The position numbers and the translations under genes are program-made. From the NCBI RefSeq assembly GCF_030064125.1, contig NZ_CP125957.1:4402001-4466000 (forward strand): 64,000 bases of DNA, in the 5' to 3' direction. This document shows, one piece after another, positions 17,294 to 26,866 of this stretch; positions within the stretch are counted from its first letter, which is position 1, and each line of letters starts with the position of its first letter. The notes beneath the pieces were generated by a model. The model did not search any database. It had not been told where the DNA came from and saw only the letters and a program-made list of their open reading frames with translations. Source of the stretch: Pseudomonas sp. G2-4 (GTDB taxonomy: Bacteria; Pseudomonadota; Gammaproteobacteria; Pseudomonadales; Pseudomonadaceae).

Positions 17294-18202
17294 TTACTCG
17301 AACCCTCGGCGGCCTTGCAAGCCGCCGGTGTGCACGAAGATCAAGCGGGTACCTGGGACAAACCGCCCGGCCTCGACCTGTGTCTTGAGCAACATCAGCG
17401 CTTTGCCGGTGTACAACGGCTCCAGCTCGAGGGCAGCGGTGGTTTCGATGAAGGCGCTGAGTTCGGCATCGACCCGGGCGAACCCGCCACGGCTGCCGTC
17501 GAACAACTCATAACGCGGACTACAAAGCCCCGCCGTTGCCATGATGCTTGCGACCTGCTGCGCCACGCCGTGATCCTGGGGCACCGCCAGCACGCCATAG
17601 ACCGGGCGCTCCCCCGCTTCAGCCAGCACCAGCCCCGCCAGCGATGTGCCGGTGCCGCAGGCCAACCACCAGCCGTGATAGTCCGCCCACCCCAATGTCG
17701 CCAGTTGTTCACGGGCGCTGGTCACCCAGCCCATGCAGCCCTGGGCGCCGGGCAATCCTGAACCGCCCTCGGGCACAGGATGCAAATGTGGGTAACGCGC
17801 CTGCCACGGCACCCAGAAATCTGCAGCGTGTCGCTCTCGGTATCCGCCATACCCCAACCAGTGCAACGTCATACCGAACGCTTTCAGGTCGAGCACCGTC
17901 GGCGTGTCCTGGGGGTTGCCGCGCAGCAGCCCGACGGTTGCAAAACCGAAACGCTTGCCTGCCGCGGCCAGGGCATGCAAATGGTTGGAATAGGCGCCTC
18001 CCAGGCTCATGACCCCTTCGGCACCGACCTCGTGGGCCGCGCGCAAATGGTGAACCAACTTGAACCACTTGTTACCACTGATCAGTGAATCGATGCGGTC
18101 CAGGCGCAACACCGCCACTTCAATGCCGGCATGGACAAGCCAGTCCAGATGAAGGGGTTCGAGGTGGGGTTGGGGGTGCCAGTCGAGGGCGGGGAGTAGC
18201 AT
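17294..18202 (-). CDS. PLP-dependent D-cysteine desulfhydrase / ACC deaminase-like protein
   Basis: A 302-residue enzyme of the tryptophan synthase beta fold II PLP family. The PLP lysine is in LISGNKWFKLVHHL (about residue 46-49). The conserved SLGGAYSNHLHALAAAG and a Gly-rich phosphate-binding loop (LACGTGTSLAGL) are present. Family members degrade D-cysteine or 1-aminocyclopropane-1-carboxylate; the sequence does not decide which, and pseudomonad copies are often only distantly related to characterised ACC deaminases. Single-gene unit. Confidence 0.8.
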   Translation of the reverse strand: MLLPALDWHPQPHLEPLHLDWLVHAGIEVAVLRLDRIDSLISGNKWFKLVHHLRAAHEVGAEGVMSLGGAYSNHLHALAAAGKRFGFATVGLLRGNPQDTPTVLDLKAFGMTLHWLGYGGYRERHAADFWVPWQARYPHLHPVPEGGSGLPGAQGCMGWVTSAREQLATLGWADYHGWWLACGTGTSLAGLVLAEAGERPVYGVLAVPQDHGVAQQVASIMATAGLCSPRYELFDGSRGGFARVDAELSAFIETTAALELEPLYTGKALMLLKTQVEAGRFVPGTRLIFVHTGGLQGRRGFE

Positions 18203-18281
18203 CGCGGTGGGCCGGAGGGGGAGATGCCGGCATATTAACAGCTCGGTGTAGGGAGACTTCAGGATCGGAGTTCACCACCTC

Positions 18282-18374
18282 CCTGTGGGAGCGAGCTTGC
18301 TCGCGATAGAGGCAGGCCAGTCGACATTGATGCAACTGACTAACCGCAATCGCGAGCAAGCTCGCTCCCACAGG
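18282..18374. repeat. REP pair, family GTGGGAGCGAGC
   Basis: Inverted pair of REP palindromes between the desulfhydrase gene and the downstream end of the dienoyl-CoA reductase gene. Confidence 0.85.
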
Positions 18375-18401
18375 GAGATTGGAGATCTACCGTCTTGCGC
18401 C

Positions 18402-20784
<2,383 letters not shown>

Positions 20785-21915
20785 ATGCGCAAACTTCTGT
20801 ACCTGCTGTTCTCACTGGCCTTGATTGCCGCCCTGATCACTTATGCACTGTGGACGACGGATCGCCAGACGGGTCATTACCTGTCAGACCTGCGCATCAA
20901 CCTGGCGGTCGACCAAGGCACCCCGGCCGACCGGGGCAATTTGCTGGGCATCCAACCCGAGTTATTTCCCACCGACTACCAGAGCCTCGAGCACCTGCAT
21001 CGCAAACTGGCGGCCTATTTGCAGAGCGCTCGCGACCAGGGGTTTCTCAATGACAAAACCATCGTGGTTTTGCCCGAGCACATCGGCACCTGGTTAATGG
21101 TCAGCGGTGAAAAGGACGAGTTGTATCAGGCCGCCACGTTGAAGGACGCCATGAACTGGCTGGCGGTCAGCAACCCGTTGGCGTTTGTCCAAGCGTTGCT
21201 CAGTGCTCAAGGCGACAATCGACTGGACGATGCCTACCTGCGCATGAAAGCCGACACCATGGCCCGCGATTACCAGGCGCTGTTCGGCGGGCTGGCCAAG
21301 GAATTCGGCGTGACGCTGGTGGCCGGCTCCATCGTGCTGCCCGAGCCCAGCGTCAGCGAAGGTGAACTGAAAGTCGGTGGCGGCGCGCTGTATAACAGCA
21401 GCCTGGTGTTCGGCAGCGATGGACGGCCGATTGGCCAGCCCCAGCGTCAACAACACCCGGTGTTCGAACAGCGGGACGTGCTGGGGGCTGACCGCCCGAA
21501 TGTAAGCCGCGTCATCGACACCCCCGCCGGGCGCCTGGGCGTGCTGATTGGCAGCGACAGCTGGTACCCCCTTCACTATCGACAACTCGACGAGCAAGGC
21601 GTGGAACTGATCGCCGTACCCGCCTTCGTCAGCGGCCGCGACACTTGGGACAAACCCTGGAGTGGCTATAAGAGCGTGTCCACGCCGAGCGAAGTGAGCC
21701 TCAAGCCTGGGGAGGTCAGTGAAGGCCAAGCCTGGCATCGCCTGACGCTGACCAGCCAGCAGCCCATCAGCCGGGCCAGGGGCGGCGTCAGCGTCTTCCT
21801 GCGGGGCCAGTTCTGGGACGGCGGCAGCGCCGGCCAGAGTTTCATCAGCCACAACGGCGAACACTTCTCCGCCGGCGAGGCCCGTGGCGCCCGCCTGCTG
21901 AACCTTTGGTTGTGA
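20785..21915 (+). CDS. Membrane-anchored nitrilase-fold protein, catalytic Cys replaced
   Basis: A 376-residue protein with an N-terminal membrane helix (LLYLLFSLALIAALITYAL) and a carbon-nitrogen hydrolase domain. The catalytic Glu is present (E98 in VVLPEHIGTW). The Cys motif reads IGSDSWYP (residues 255-262), where active members have I-C-x-D-x-x-F/Y-P; the Cys is Gly256. The Lys position reads IGQPQRQQH instead of a K-containing motif. It is therefore probably not an active amidase, possibly a binding or sensing protein. It is 2 bases upstream of an AraC regulator, likely one operon. Confidence 0.8.
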   Translation: MRKLLYLLFSLALIAALITYALWTTDRQTGHYLSDLRINLAVDQGTPADRGNLLGIQPELFPTDYQSLEHLHRKLAAYLQSARDQGFLNDKTIVVLPEHIGTWLMVSGEKDELYQAATLKDAMNWLAVSNPLAFVQALLSAQGDNRLDDAYLRMKADTMARDYQALFGGLAKEFGVTLVAGSIVLPEPSVSEGELKVGGGALYNSSLVFGSDGRPIGQPQRQQHPVFEQRDVLGADRPNVSRVIDTPAGRLGVLIGSDSWYPLHYRQLDEQGVELIAVPAFVSGRDTWDKPWSGYKSVSTPSEVSLKPGEVSEGQAWHRLTLTSQQPISRARGGVSVFLRGQFWDGGSAGQSFISHNGEHFSAGEARGARLLNLWL

Positions 21916-21917
21916 GC

Positions 21918-22955
21918 ATGAAACCGCAGCCGATGCGCTTGGGGGATCTGTCGGTGGGCTTCGTCCACAGCCTGGCGGACGCGGTTGCCAGCCACGGACA
22001 GGATCCCCGGCCCTTGCTTGAACAGTACGGTCTGGATGCCGCACGCCTGGCCGAGCCGGGGGCTCGATTGTCAATCCCGCGCTACATGCGCCTGGGCCAC
22101 ACCGCGATCCAGCAGACCCAGGATCCGGCCCTGGGTCTGCGCATGGGCCAACTCAGCCGTTTGAGCCAGGCCGGGCTGGCAGGGGTCACCGCTGCCCAGG
22201 CACCGACAGTACGCGAAGCCGCGCGCTGCATGATCCGCTTCGAGCCACTGTATGGTTCCAACTATCGCGGCCAATCGAGCTTTCATGAGGACGCCCGGGG
22301 CGCATGGCTGCGGTTCTATTCCATCAGCCCGTATAACGCCTACAACCGCTTCGTCGTGGATTCGATCATATCCGGCTGGCTGACGCAGTTATCCAGTGTC
22401 GGCGGCGTGGCGCTGCGGGCCGAACGCATAGACATCGAATTCGAGGAGCCGGCGTACCTGGAGGCCTACCGGCTGTTCGGCGACTGCCCAATCCAGTTTG
22501 GCGCCGAACAGAATCAGCTGCGCCTGGGCCTGGACAGCCTCGCCCTGCGCAATCCACAGCATTGCCCCAGCACCTGGCAGCACCTGGTGCAGTTGTGTGA
22601 ACGGGAACTGGAACAGTTGACCCGCACCCGCAGCCTGCGTGAACGCATCACCCAACTGTTGGGGCCGTTGCTCAATGGCGGTCGGGAGCCCGACCTGGAA
22701 GAAGTGGCAGCACGCCTGAAGCTGCCGACCTGGACCCTGCGACGCAAGTTGGCCGAGGAAGGCACGCAATTTCGCGCCATCCTCAACGACACCCGTCGGG
22801 ACCTGGCCATGACCTATATCCGCGATACCGAACTGGCGTTCGGCGAAATCGCCTACCTGTTGGGCTTCGCCTCAGCCGAGGCGTTTCAACGGGCCTTCAA
22901 GCGCTGGAACGATCAGACGCCTGGAGAATTTCGTCGCAGTCATCGGATCATTTGA
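21918..22955 (+). CDS. AraC-family transcriptional regulator
   Basis: A 345-residue regulator: an N-terminal AraC-type ligand-binding domain (PF12625-like, about residues 15-210) and a C-terminal double helix-turn-helix (about 250-340), with AARLKLPTWTLRRKLAEEG and FGEIAYLLGFASAEAFQRAF. Start: ATG at 21918, directly after the upstream stop, so translation is probably coupled to the nitrilase-fold gene. Family relatives often control catabolic or lipid genes. No ligand can be assigned. Confidence 0.88.
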   Translation: MKPQPMRLGDLSVGFVHSLADAVASHGQDPRPLLEQYGLDAARLAEPGARLSIPRYMRLGHTAIQQTQDPALGLRMGQLSRLSQAGLAGVTAAQAPTVREAARCMIRFEPLYGSNYRGQSSFHEDARGAWLRFYSISPYNAYNRFVVDSIISGWLTQLSSVGGVALRAERIDIEFEEPAYLEAYRLFGDCPIQFGAEQNQLRLGLDSLALRNPQHCPSTWQHLVQLCERELEQLTRTRSLRERITQLLGPLLNGGREPDLEEVAARLKLPTWTLRRKLAEEGTQFRAILNDTRRDLAMTYIRDTELAFGEIAYLLGFASAEAFQRAFKRWNDQTPGEFRRSHRII

Positions 22956-22999
22956 GCTTCACGCTTGCTGCTTATAGTGACGCGTAGCTTGCCGCTGCA

Positions 23000-23086
23000 T
23001 CAGAGCTCCGTCGCATCCTCGGCGGGTTCCAGTGGGTCCAGTTCATACGCCTGGTATTCCAGCAGCTCTTCCTGATATTCATCCAT
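23000..23086 (-). CDS. 28-residue acidic small protein
   Basis: ATG at 23086 is preceded by a near-perfect ribosome site GGGAAGGA with 6-base spacing. The product is MDEYQEELLEYQAYELDPLE followed by PAEDATEL: 28 residues, ten acidic (plus DE-rich clusters), no Lys or Arg. It is below the size cut of most gene finders. Strong ribosome site plus biased composition argue for a real gene; conservation was not checked. It stands alone downstream of the AraC gene on the opposite strand, with its own ~160-base upstream region. Confidence 0.6.
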   Translation of the reverse strand: MDEYQEELLEYQAYELDPLEPAEDATEL

Positions 23087-23251
23087 TGCGAGTCCTTCCC
23101 CTGTTATTGAAACCGATGCCTGATGGCGTTGGAATCAGCATAAAGCTGCTTTATGAACAAAACATGAAGCAAAGGCTTCATGAGTTAAACGTAGCACAGC
23201 GTCGGGAAATTACCGTTGAAGGTGTGACAAGGGATGACCCCTCGCCGAACC

Positions 23252-24121
23252 TCAGGGGAGCGGCTGGATCGGCTCGCTCGGAGCAGGCAGCGTACTGGGC
23301 GGAGGAGCAGTGATGGTGTCCGTCGCTGGCGCGGGCGTGTCGGGAGCGATCGGCGCTGGCTCTTGCGACTCGGGAGCAAGCGGCGCCGGCTCTGGCGACT
23401 CGGGAGCAATCGGCGCCGGCTCGGCTGGCGGGGTGATCGGCTCCGAGGCTGCGGGGGCGGTTTCGACGGGCGCTGGCGCAGCTTGCGGCGCGACAGCTTC
23501 AGGAGCTGGCATCAGCGCCGCCGGCTCGACCTTGGTTTCCGGAACACCCAACTCGGTTTTTGGTTTTTCGACGTTCTCAACGGGTTTCTTCGCTTCTGGT
23601 GGCAGGAACAGTTCCACCAGAGCAAAGAATCGCTCGTAGAACTTGGCCGCCGACACGGTTTCACTGGCGACCTTGACCATCGAATCATCTGACGAGCCGA
23701 TCGGCATCGACACCGACCCCAGCACCCCCACGCCCAGGCTGGCGGAGTTGTTGGTTTTCTTCAGGGCATAGCGGTCCTGCAGGGCGTTGGCGAACATGGT
23801 CGCACGGTGTCCGGCACCGCCGTCTTCGGCACAGACCAGGTTGAAGCTGATCTCCATGTGGGTTTCGCCGGTCTGCTGGAAGCTCTTGTGACCGCTGACC
23901 AGTTTCGCATCGCTGCTGGTAATGATGTAGCCCTGGCTGAGCAATGCCCGGCGCCCGGCTTCACAGGTCGCGGCATCACTCACTGGATAAGTCCGCGAGA
24001 ACGTACCGGAATCATCGAAGTTTTCATGCTCGTAAATGGCGGTTTTCTTGGACGAGCAACCGGCTGCGGCGGCCAGCGCCAATGCAAGCCCGAAGGTGCG
24101 CATGTGAGGTGATCTGAACAT
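23252..24121 (-). CDS. DUF2242-family lipoprotein with Pro/Glu/Ala-rich tail
   Basis: A 289-residue protein. A lipoprotein signal ends in LALAAAAGC (Cys near residue 22). The folded domain (about 25-190) contains SRTYPVSDAATCEAGRRALL and is recognised as DUF2242. The last ~95 residues are low-complexity with near-repeats PAPIAPESPEPAPLAPES, likely a flexible cell-wall-spanning arm. Start: ATG at 24121 with AGGATG before it; 53 earlier in-frame codons are rejected. Function unknown. Confidence 0.8.
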   Translation of the reverse strand: MFRSPHMRTFGLALALAAAAGCSSKKTAIYEHENFDDSGTFSRTYPVSDAATCEAGRRALLSQGYIITSSDAKLVSGHKSFQQTGETHMEISFNLVCAEDGGAGHRATMFANALQDRYALKKTNNSASLGVGVLGSVSMPIGSSDDSMVKVASETVSAAKFYERFFALVELFLPPEAKKPVENVEKPKTELGVPETKVEPAALMPAPEAVAPQAAPAPVETAPAASEPITPPAEPAPIAPESPEPAPLAPESQEPAPIAPDTPAPATDTITAPPPSTLPAPSEPIQPLP

Positions 24122-24291
24122 TGGACATCCTGAGAAAAACAGTCCGGGGCGTATTGTGCAACAGAACACGGCTCGGCAACGTGAAGTAATCACGACTAAA
24201 AGGGTGACCAGTCTACTGGGGGTTGTCGGCAGGAAAAAGGTGCGATCCCCATGGATCGACGAACATTCCGCCACTGGCAATAAGCAGATAC

Positions 24292-24323
24292 AAAAAGACC
24301 CCGGCTTTTCGGCCGAGGTCTTT
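24292..24323 (-). terminator. Intrinsic terminator after ppiD
   Basis: On the minus strand AAAGACC..GGC / GCCG..GGTCTTT forms a hairpin followed by TTTTTG, 26 bases past the ppiD stop. Confidence 0.75.
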
Positions 24324-24348
24324 GGTTAACAGCAAGCCATCAAGGCAT

Positions 24349-26220
24349 TCAGAAACGCTTGATGTCCGCCTGGCTCTCCAACTGCTTGCGATAAGCCGCG
24401 AAGTCCTGTTGGCCGATACGAGAAGCGAGATACTGACGGTACTGGGCTTTCTCTTCGTCGGTCGGTGCCGCCGCTTCATTCACGCCATTCAGACGCACGA
24501 CCACCAGACTGCCATCGGGCAAGGTCACGCTGGTGAATGTCGGCTTGTCCTTCGACTCGGGCTTAGGCATGCGGAACAGTGCTTGCAGCACCGCCGGATC
24601 GATACCTTCCTGGTTGCGGGTTGCCGCTTCGCTGACCTTCCAGCTTTGGCCGACGATAGGCTTATCCAACGCCGTCTTGCCGTCACGCAGGCTGGCGATC
24701 AACTCATCGGCCTGGGTCTTGGCTGCCGCGCTGGCGTGCTCCTTGGACAGCTGGGTGCGAATTGCCCCGGCCACGCTTTCCAGTGGCATTTGCTCAGGCT
24801 TGCGGTGTTCCTTTGCACGCAGCACCACGACGGTCTCCGGGTCCAGCTCGATGGCGGTGCTGTTGGCACCCTCATCCAGCACTTCCGGACTGAACGCAGC
24901 AGTCACCACGGCGCGGTTGGCGGCAATCCCCTCGCCGCCCTCACGACCGAATGGCGCCGACGTGTGAACGGTCAGTTTCAAGTCCTGGGCCGGTTGCGCC
25001 AGGTCGGAGGCTTCGAACGAGGCGTCCTCCAGTTGTTTGGTCGCCTCCACGAAACGCTGCTCTACCTGCAGGGTTTTAAGCTCGCGGGTCAGCTTGTCCT
25101 TGAGGCTGGCAAACGAGGGTACCTCGGGCGCTTCGACACCCAGCAGCTTGATCAAATGCAGACCGAAGTCGGTGCGCACCGGCGCCGAGACCTGGTCCTT
25201 GCCCAAGGCATACAGTGCCTTTTCGAACGCGGGGTCGTAGACGCCTGGACCGGCATAACCCAGATCGCCGCCGCTGTTCGCCGAGCCCGGATCCTGGGAA
25301 AACTCCTTGGCCAGGGCTTCAAACGATTCGCCTTTGGCCAGGCGCGCCTGGATTTCTTCGATCTTCGCCTTGGCCTGGGCTTCAGTGACCTTGTCGTTCA
25401 CCTCGATCAAAATGTGCGCAGCCCGACGCTGCTCGGACAGGTTCGCGATTTCTTTCTGATAGGCAGCCTGCAGGTCTTCATCCTTCACGCTGACCTGGTC
25501 GAAGAACGAGGCCTTCTTCAACTCCAGGTAATCAATGACCACCTGATCAGGCGTCATGAATTCCTTGGCATGCTTATCGTAGTAAGCCTTGACCTCGTCA
25601 TCGGTCAGCTTCACGGACGACGGATCGGCCTTGATGTTCAAGGTGGCAAAATCACGGGTCTGTTTTTCCAGGCGAGCGAATGCAAGCACCTGGGCATCAG
25701 TGACGAAACCGCTGCCAGCCAGGCCTGCACGCAGCTGACCGATCAGCATTTCCTGAGCCAGCATCTGGCGGAATTGCAAACGGCTGTAACCCAGCTGGCG
25801 GATCACCTGATCGAACCGCTCGGCGCTGAATTTGCCATCGACCTGAAACTCAGGCGTTTGCAGGATCACCTGATCCAGCGCGGCTTCGGAGAACGCGAAT
25901 TTCGATTCGTGCGCGCCTTGCAGCAACAGCTTGCGCTCGATCAGGCCCTTGAGCGCCGAATCACGCAGCATTTTTTCGTCCAGCAAAGAAGCGTCAAAAT
26001 CCTTGCCCAGCTGTTGCATGAGCTGACGGCGTTGCATATCGACCGCCTGGCTCAGCTCGTTCTGGCTGATTTCTTCGCCGTTGACCTTGGCCGCGTCATT
26101 GCTGTTGGTGGTAGCTTGAAAAATGGCATCGAAACCGGTCAACGCCATCAATGCGACGATGACCCCGATGATGGTCTTGGCAATCCAGCCTTGTGAATTG
26201 TCCCTGATATTCTGCAGCAT
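24349..26220 (-). CDS. ppiD: Periplasmic folding chaperone / peptidyl-prolyl isomerase
   Basis: A 623-residue inner-membrane-anchored protein. One N-terminal helix (TIIGVIVALMALTGFDAIF), a SurA-type chaperone domain, and a parvulin-like domain near residues 260-360 (RAAHILIEV; GGDLGYAGPGVYDPAFEKAL). It helps newly exported outer-membrane proteins fold as they leave SecYEG. It lies downstream of hupB as in other pseudomonads, separated by the tRNA-like sequence and a terminator. Confidence 0.92.
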   Translation of the reverse strand: MLQNIRDNSQGWIAKTIIGVIVALMALTGFDAIFQATTNSNDAAKVNGEEISQNELSQAVDMQRRQLMQQLGKDFDASLLDEKMLRDSALKGLIERKLLLQGAHESKFAFSEAALDQVILQTPEFQVDGKFSAERFDQVIRQLGYSRLQFRQMLAQEMLIGQLRAGLAGSGFVTDAQVLAFARLEKQTRDFATLNIKADPSSVKLTDDEVKAYYDKHAKEFMTPDQVVIDYLELKKASFFDQVSVKDEDLQAAYQKEIANLSEQRRAAHILIEVNDKVTEAQAKAKIEEIQARLAKGESFEALAKEFSQDPGSANSGGDLGYAGPGVYDPAFEKALYALGKDQVSAPVRTDFGLHLIKLLGVEAPEVPSFASLKDKLTRELKTLQVEQRFVEATKQLEDASFEASDLAQPAQDLKLTVHTSAPFGREGGEGIAANRAVVTAAFSPEVLDEGANSTAIELDPETVVVLRAKEHRKPEQMPLESVAGAIRTQLSKEHASAAAKTQADELIASLRDGKTALDKPIVGQSWKVSEAATRNQEGIDPAVLQALFRMPKPESKDKPTFTSVTLPDGSLVVVRLNGVNEAAAPTDEEKAQYRQYLASRIGQQDFAAYRKQLESQADIKRF

Positions 26221-26285
26221 GCGTCCCCCAGAAACGGTTGAACTTCAAAATTAGGCAACCGTGGAGCGTGGGTAGAATCCGGATA

Positions 26286-26314
26286 GAAGAAAGGCGCATC
26301 CGAGGATGCGCCTT
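26286..26314 (-). terminator. Intrinsic terminator after the tRNA-like sequence
   Basis: On the minus strand AAGGCGCATCC-TCG-GGATGCGCCTT, an 11-bp perfect stem, followed by TCTTCT. It would end transcripts reading from hupB or from the tRNA-like sequence. Confidence 0.75.
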
Positions 26315-26322
26315 CTCGTAAC

Positions 26323-26397
26323 TGGCGGAGCGGACCGGGCTCGAACCCGCAAGCCCTGGCGTCACAAACCGGTAGCAACCGGTCGCATTACCGCTCC
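26323..26397 (-). tRNA. Degenerate tRNA-like sequence (His-like GTG anticodon loop)
   Basis: On the minus strand a perfect 7-bp acceptor stem GGAGCGG/CCGCTCC is followed by G and an encoded CCA. The T loop is canonical (GGGTTCGAGCCC, one mismatch in the 5-bp stem). The middle can form an anticodon arm with loop TTGTGAC (GTG, His; one stem mismatch). The D arm is abnormal, with only two pairs and no standard consensus. At 75 bases the size is right. A normal tRNA-His exists at 33425-33500, so this is probably a pseudo-tRNA or tRNA mimic. Confidence 0.4.
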
Positions 26398-26444
26398 GCT
26401 GCCAAGCCAGGTATGACCCCGACCCGGATAAACTCAATGAAACC

Positions 26445-26717
26445 TTAGTTAACGGCTTCTTTCAGCGCTTTACCAGCTTTGAAACCTGGCTTTTTGGCAG
26501 CAGGAATCTCCAGCGTCTTGCCGGTCTGCGGATTGCGACCGGTACGAGCTGGACGATCAGTCACGGAGAAGGTGCCGAAACCGACCAGAACAACGGAGTC
26601 GCCGGCTTTGAGAGCGCCAGTGACGGATTCGATTACAGCGTCCAGCGCACGGCCAGCAGCAGCTTTCGGGATATCAGCGGATGCAGCGATAGCATCAATC
26701 AGTTCCGACTTGTTCAC
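26445..26717 (-). CDS. hupB: DNA-binding protein HU-beta
   Basis: A 90-residue histone-like protein. [20 protein letters not shown] at the start and the DNA-gripping arm with [14 protein letters not shown] are typical of HU. It bends and compacts DNA as a dimer. Full length, directly downstream of lon as in P. aeruginosa. Confidence 0.95.
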   Translation of the reverse strand: MNKSELIDAIAASADIPKAAAGRALDAVIESVTGALKAGDSVVLVGFGTFSVTDRPARTGRNPQTGKTLEIPAAKKPGFKAGKALKEAVN

Positions 26718-26866
26718 TCTAAGTCCCCTTATATCTATTTTGAGATGATTCTAAGTTTTTTTGGTGAAAGCATAAACGAGTGCTGAATGGCCTACAGACA
26801 CTTAAGAGCCGCTTTATAACAAGGGCTCTAAAAAACTGTCAAGGAAGCCCCCCAGGCAAATGCGTA

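Noticed and set aside
24223..26196. 657-codon plus-strand frame opposite ppiD
   Set aside because: High-GC shadow of ppiD; translation is low in recognisable motifs and has no ribosome site.
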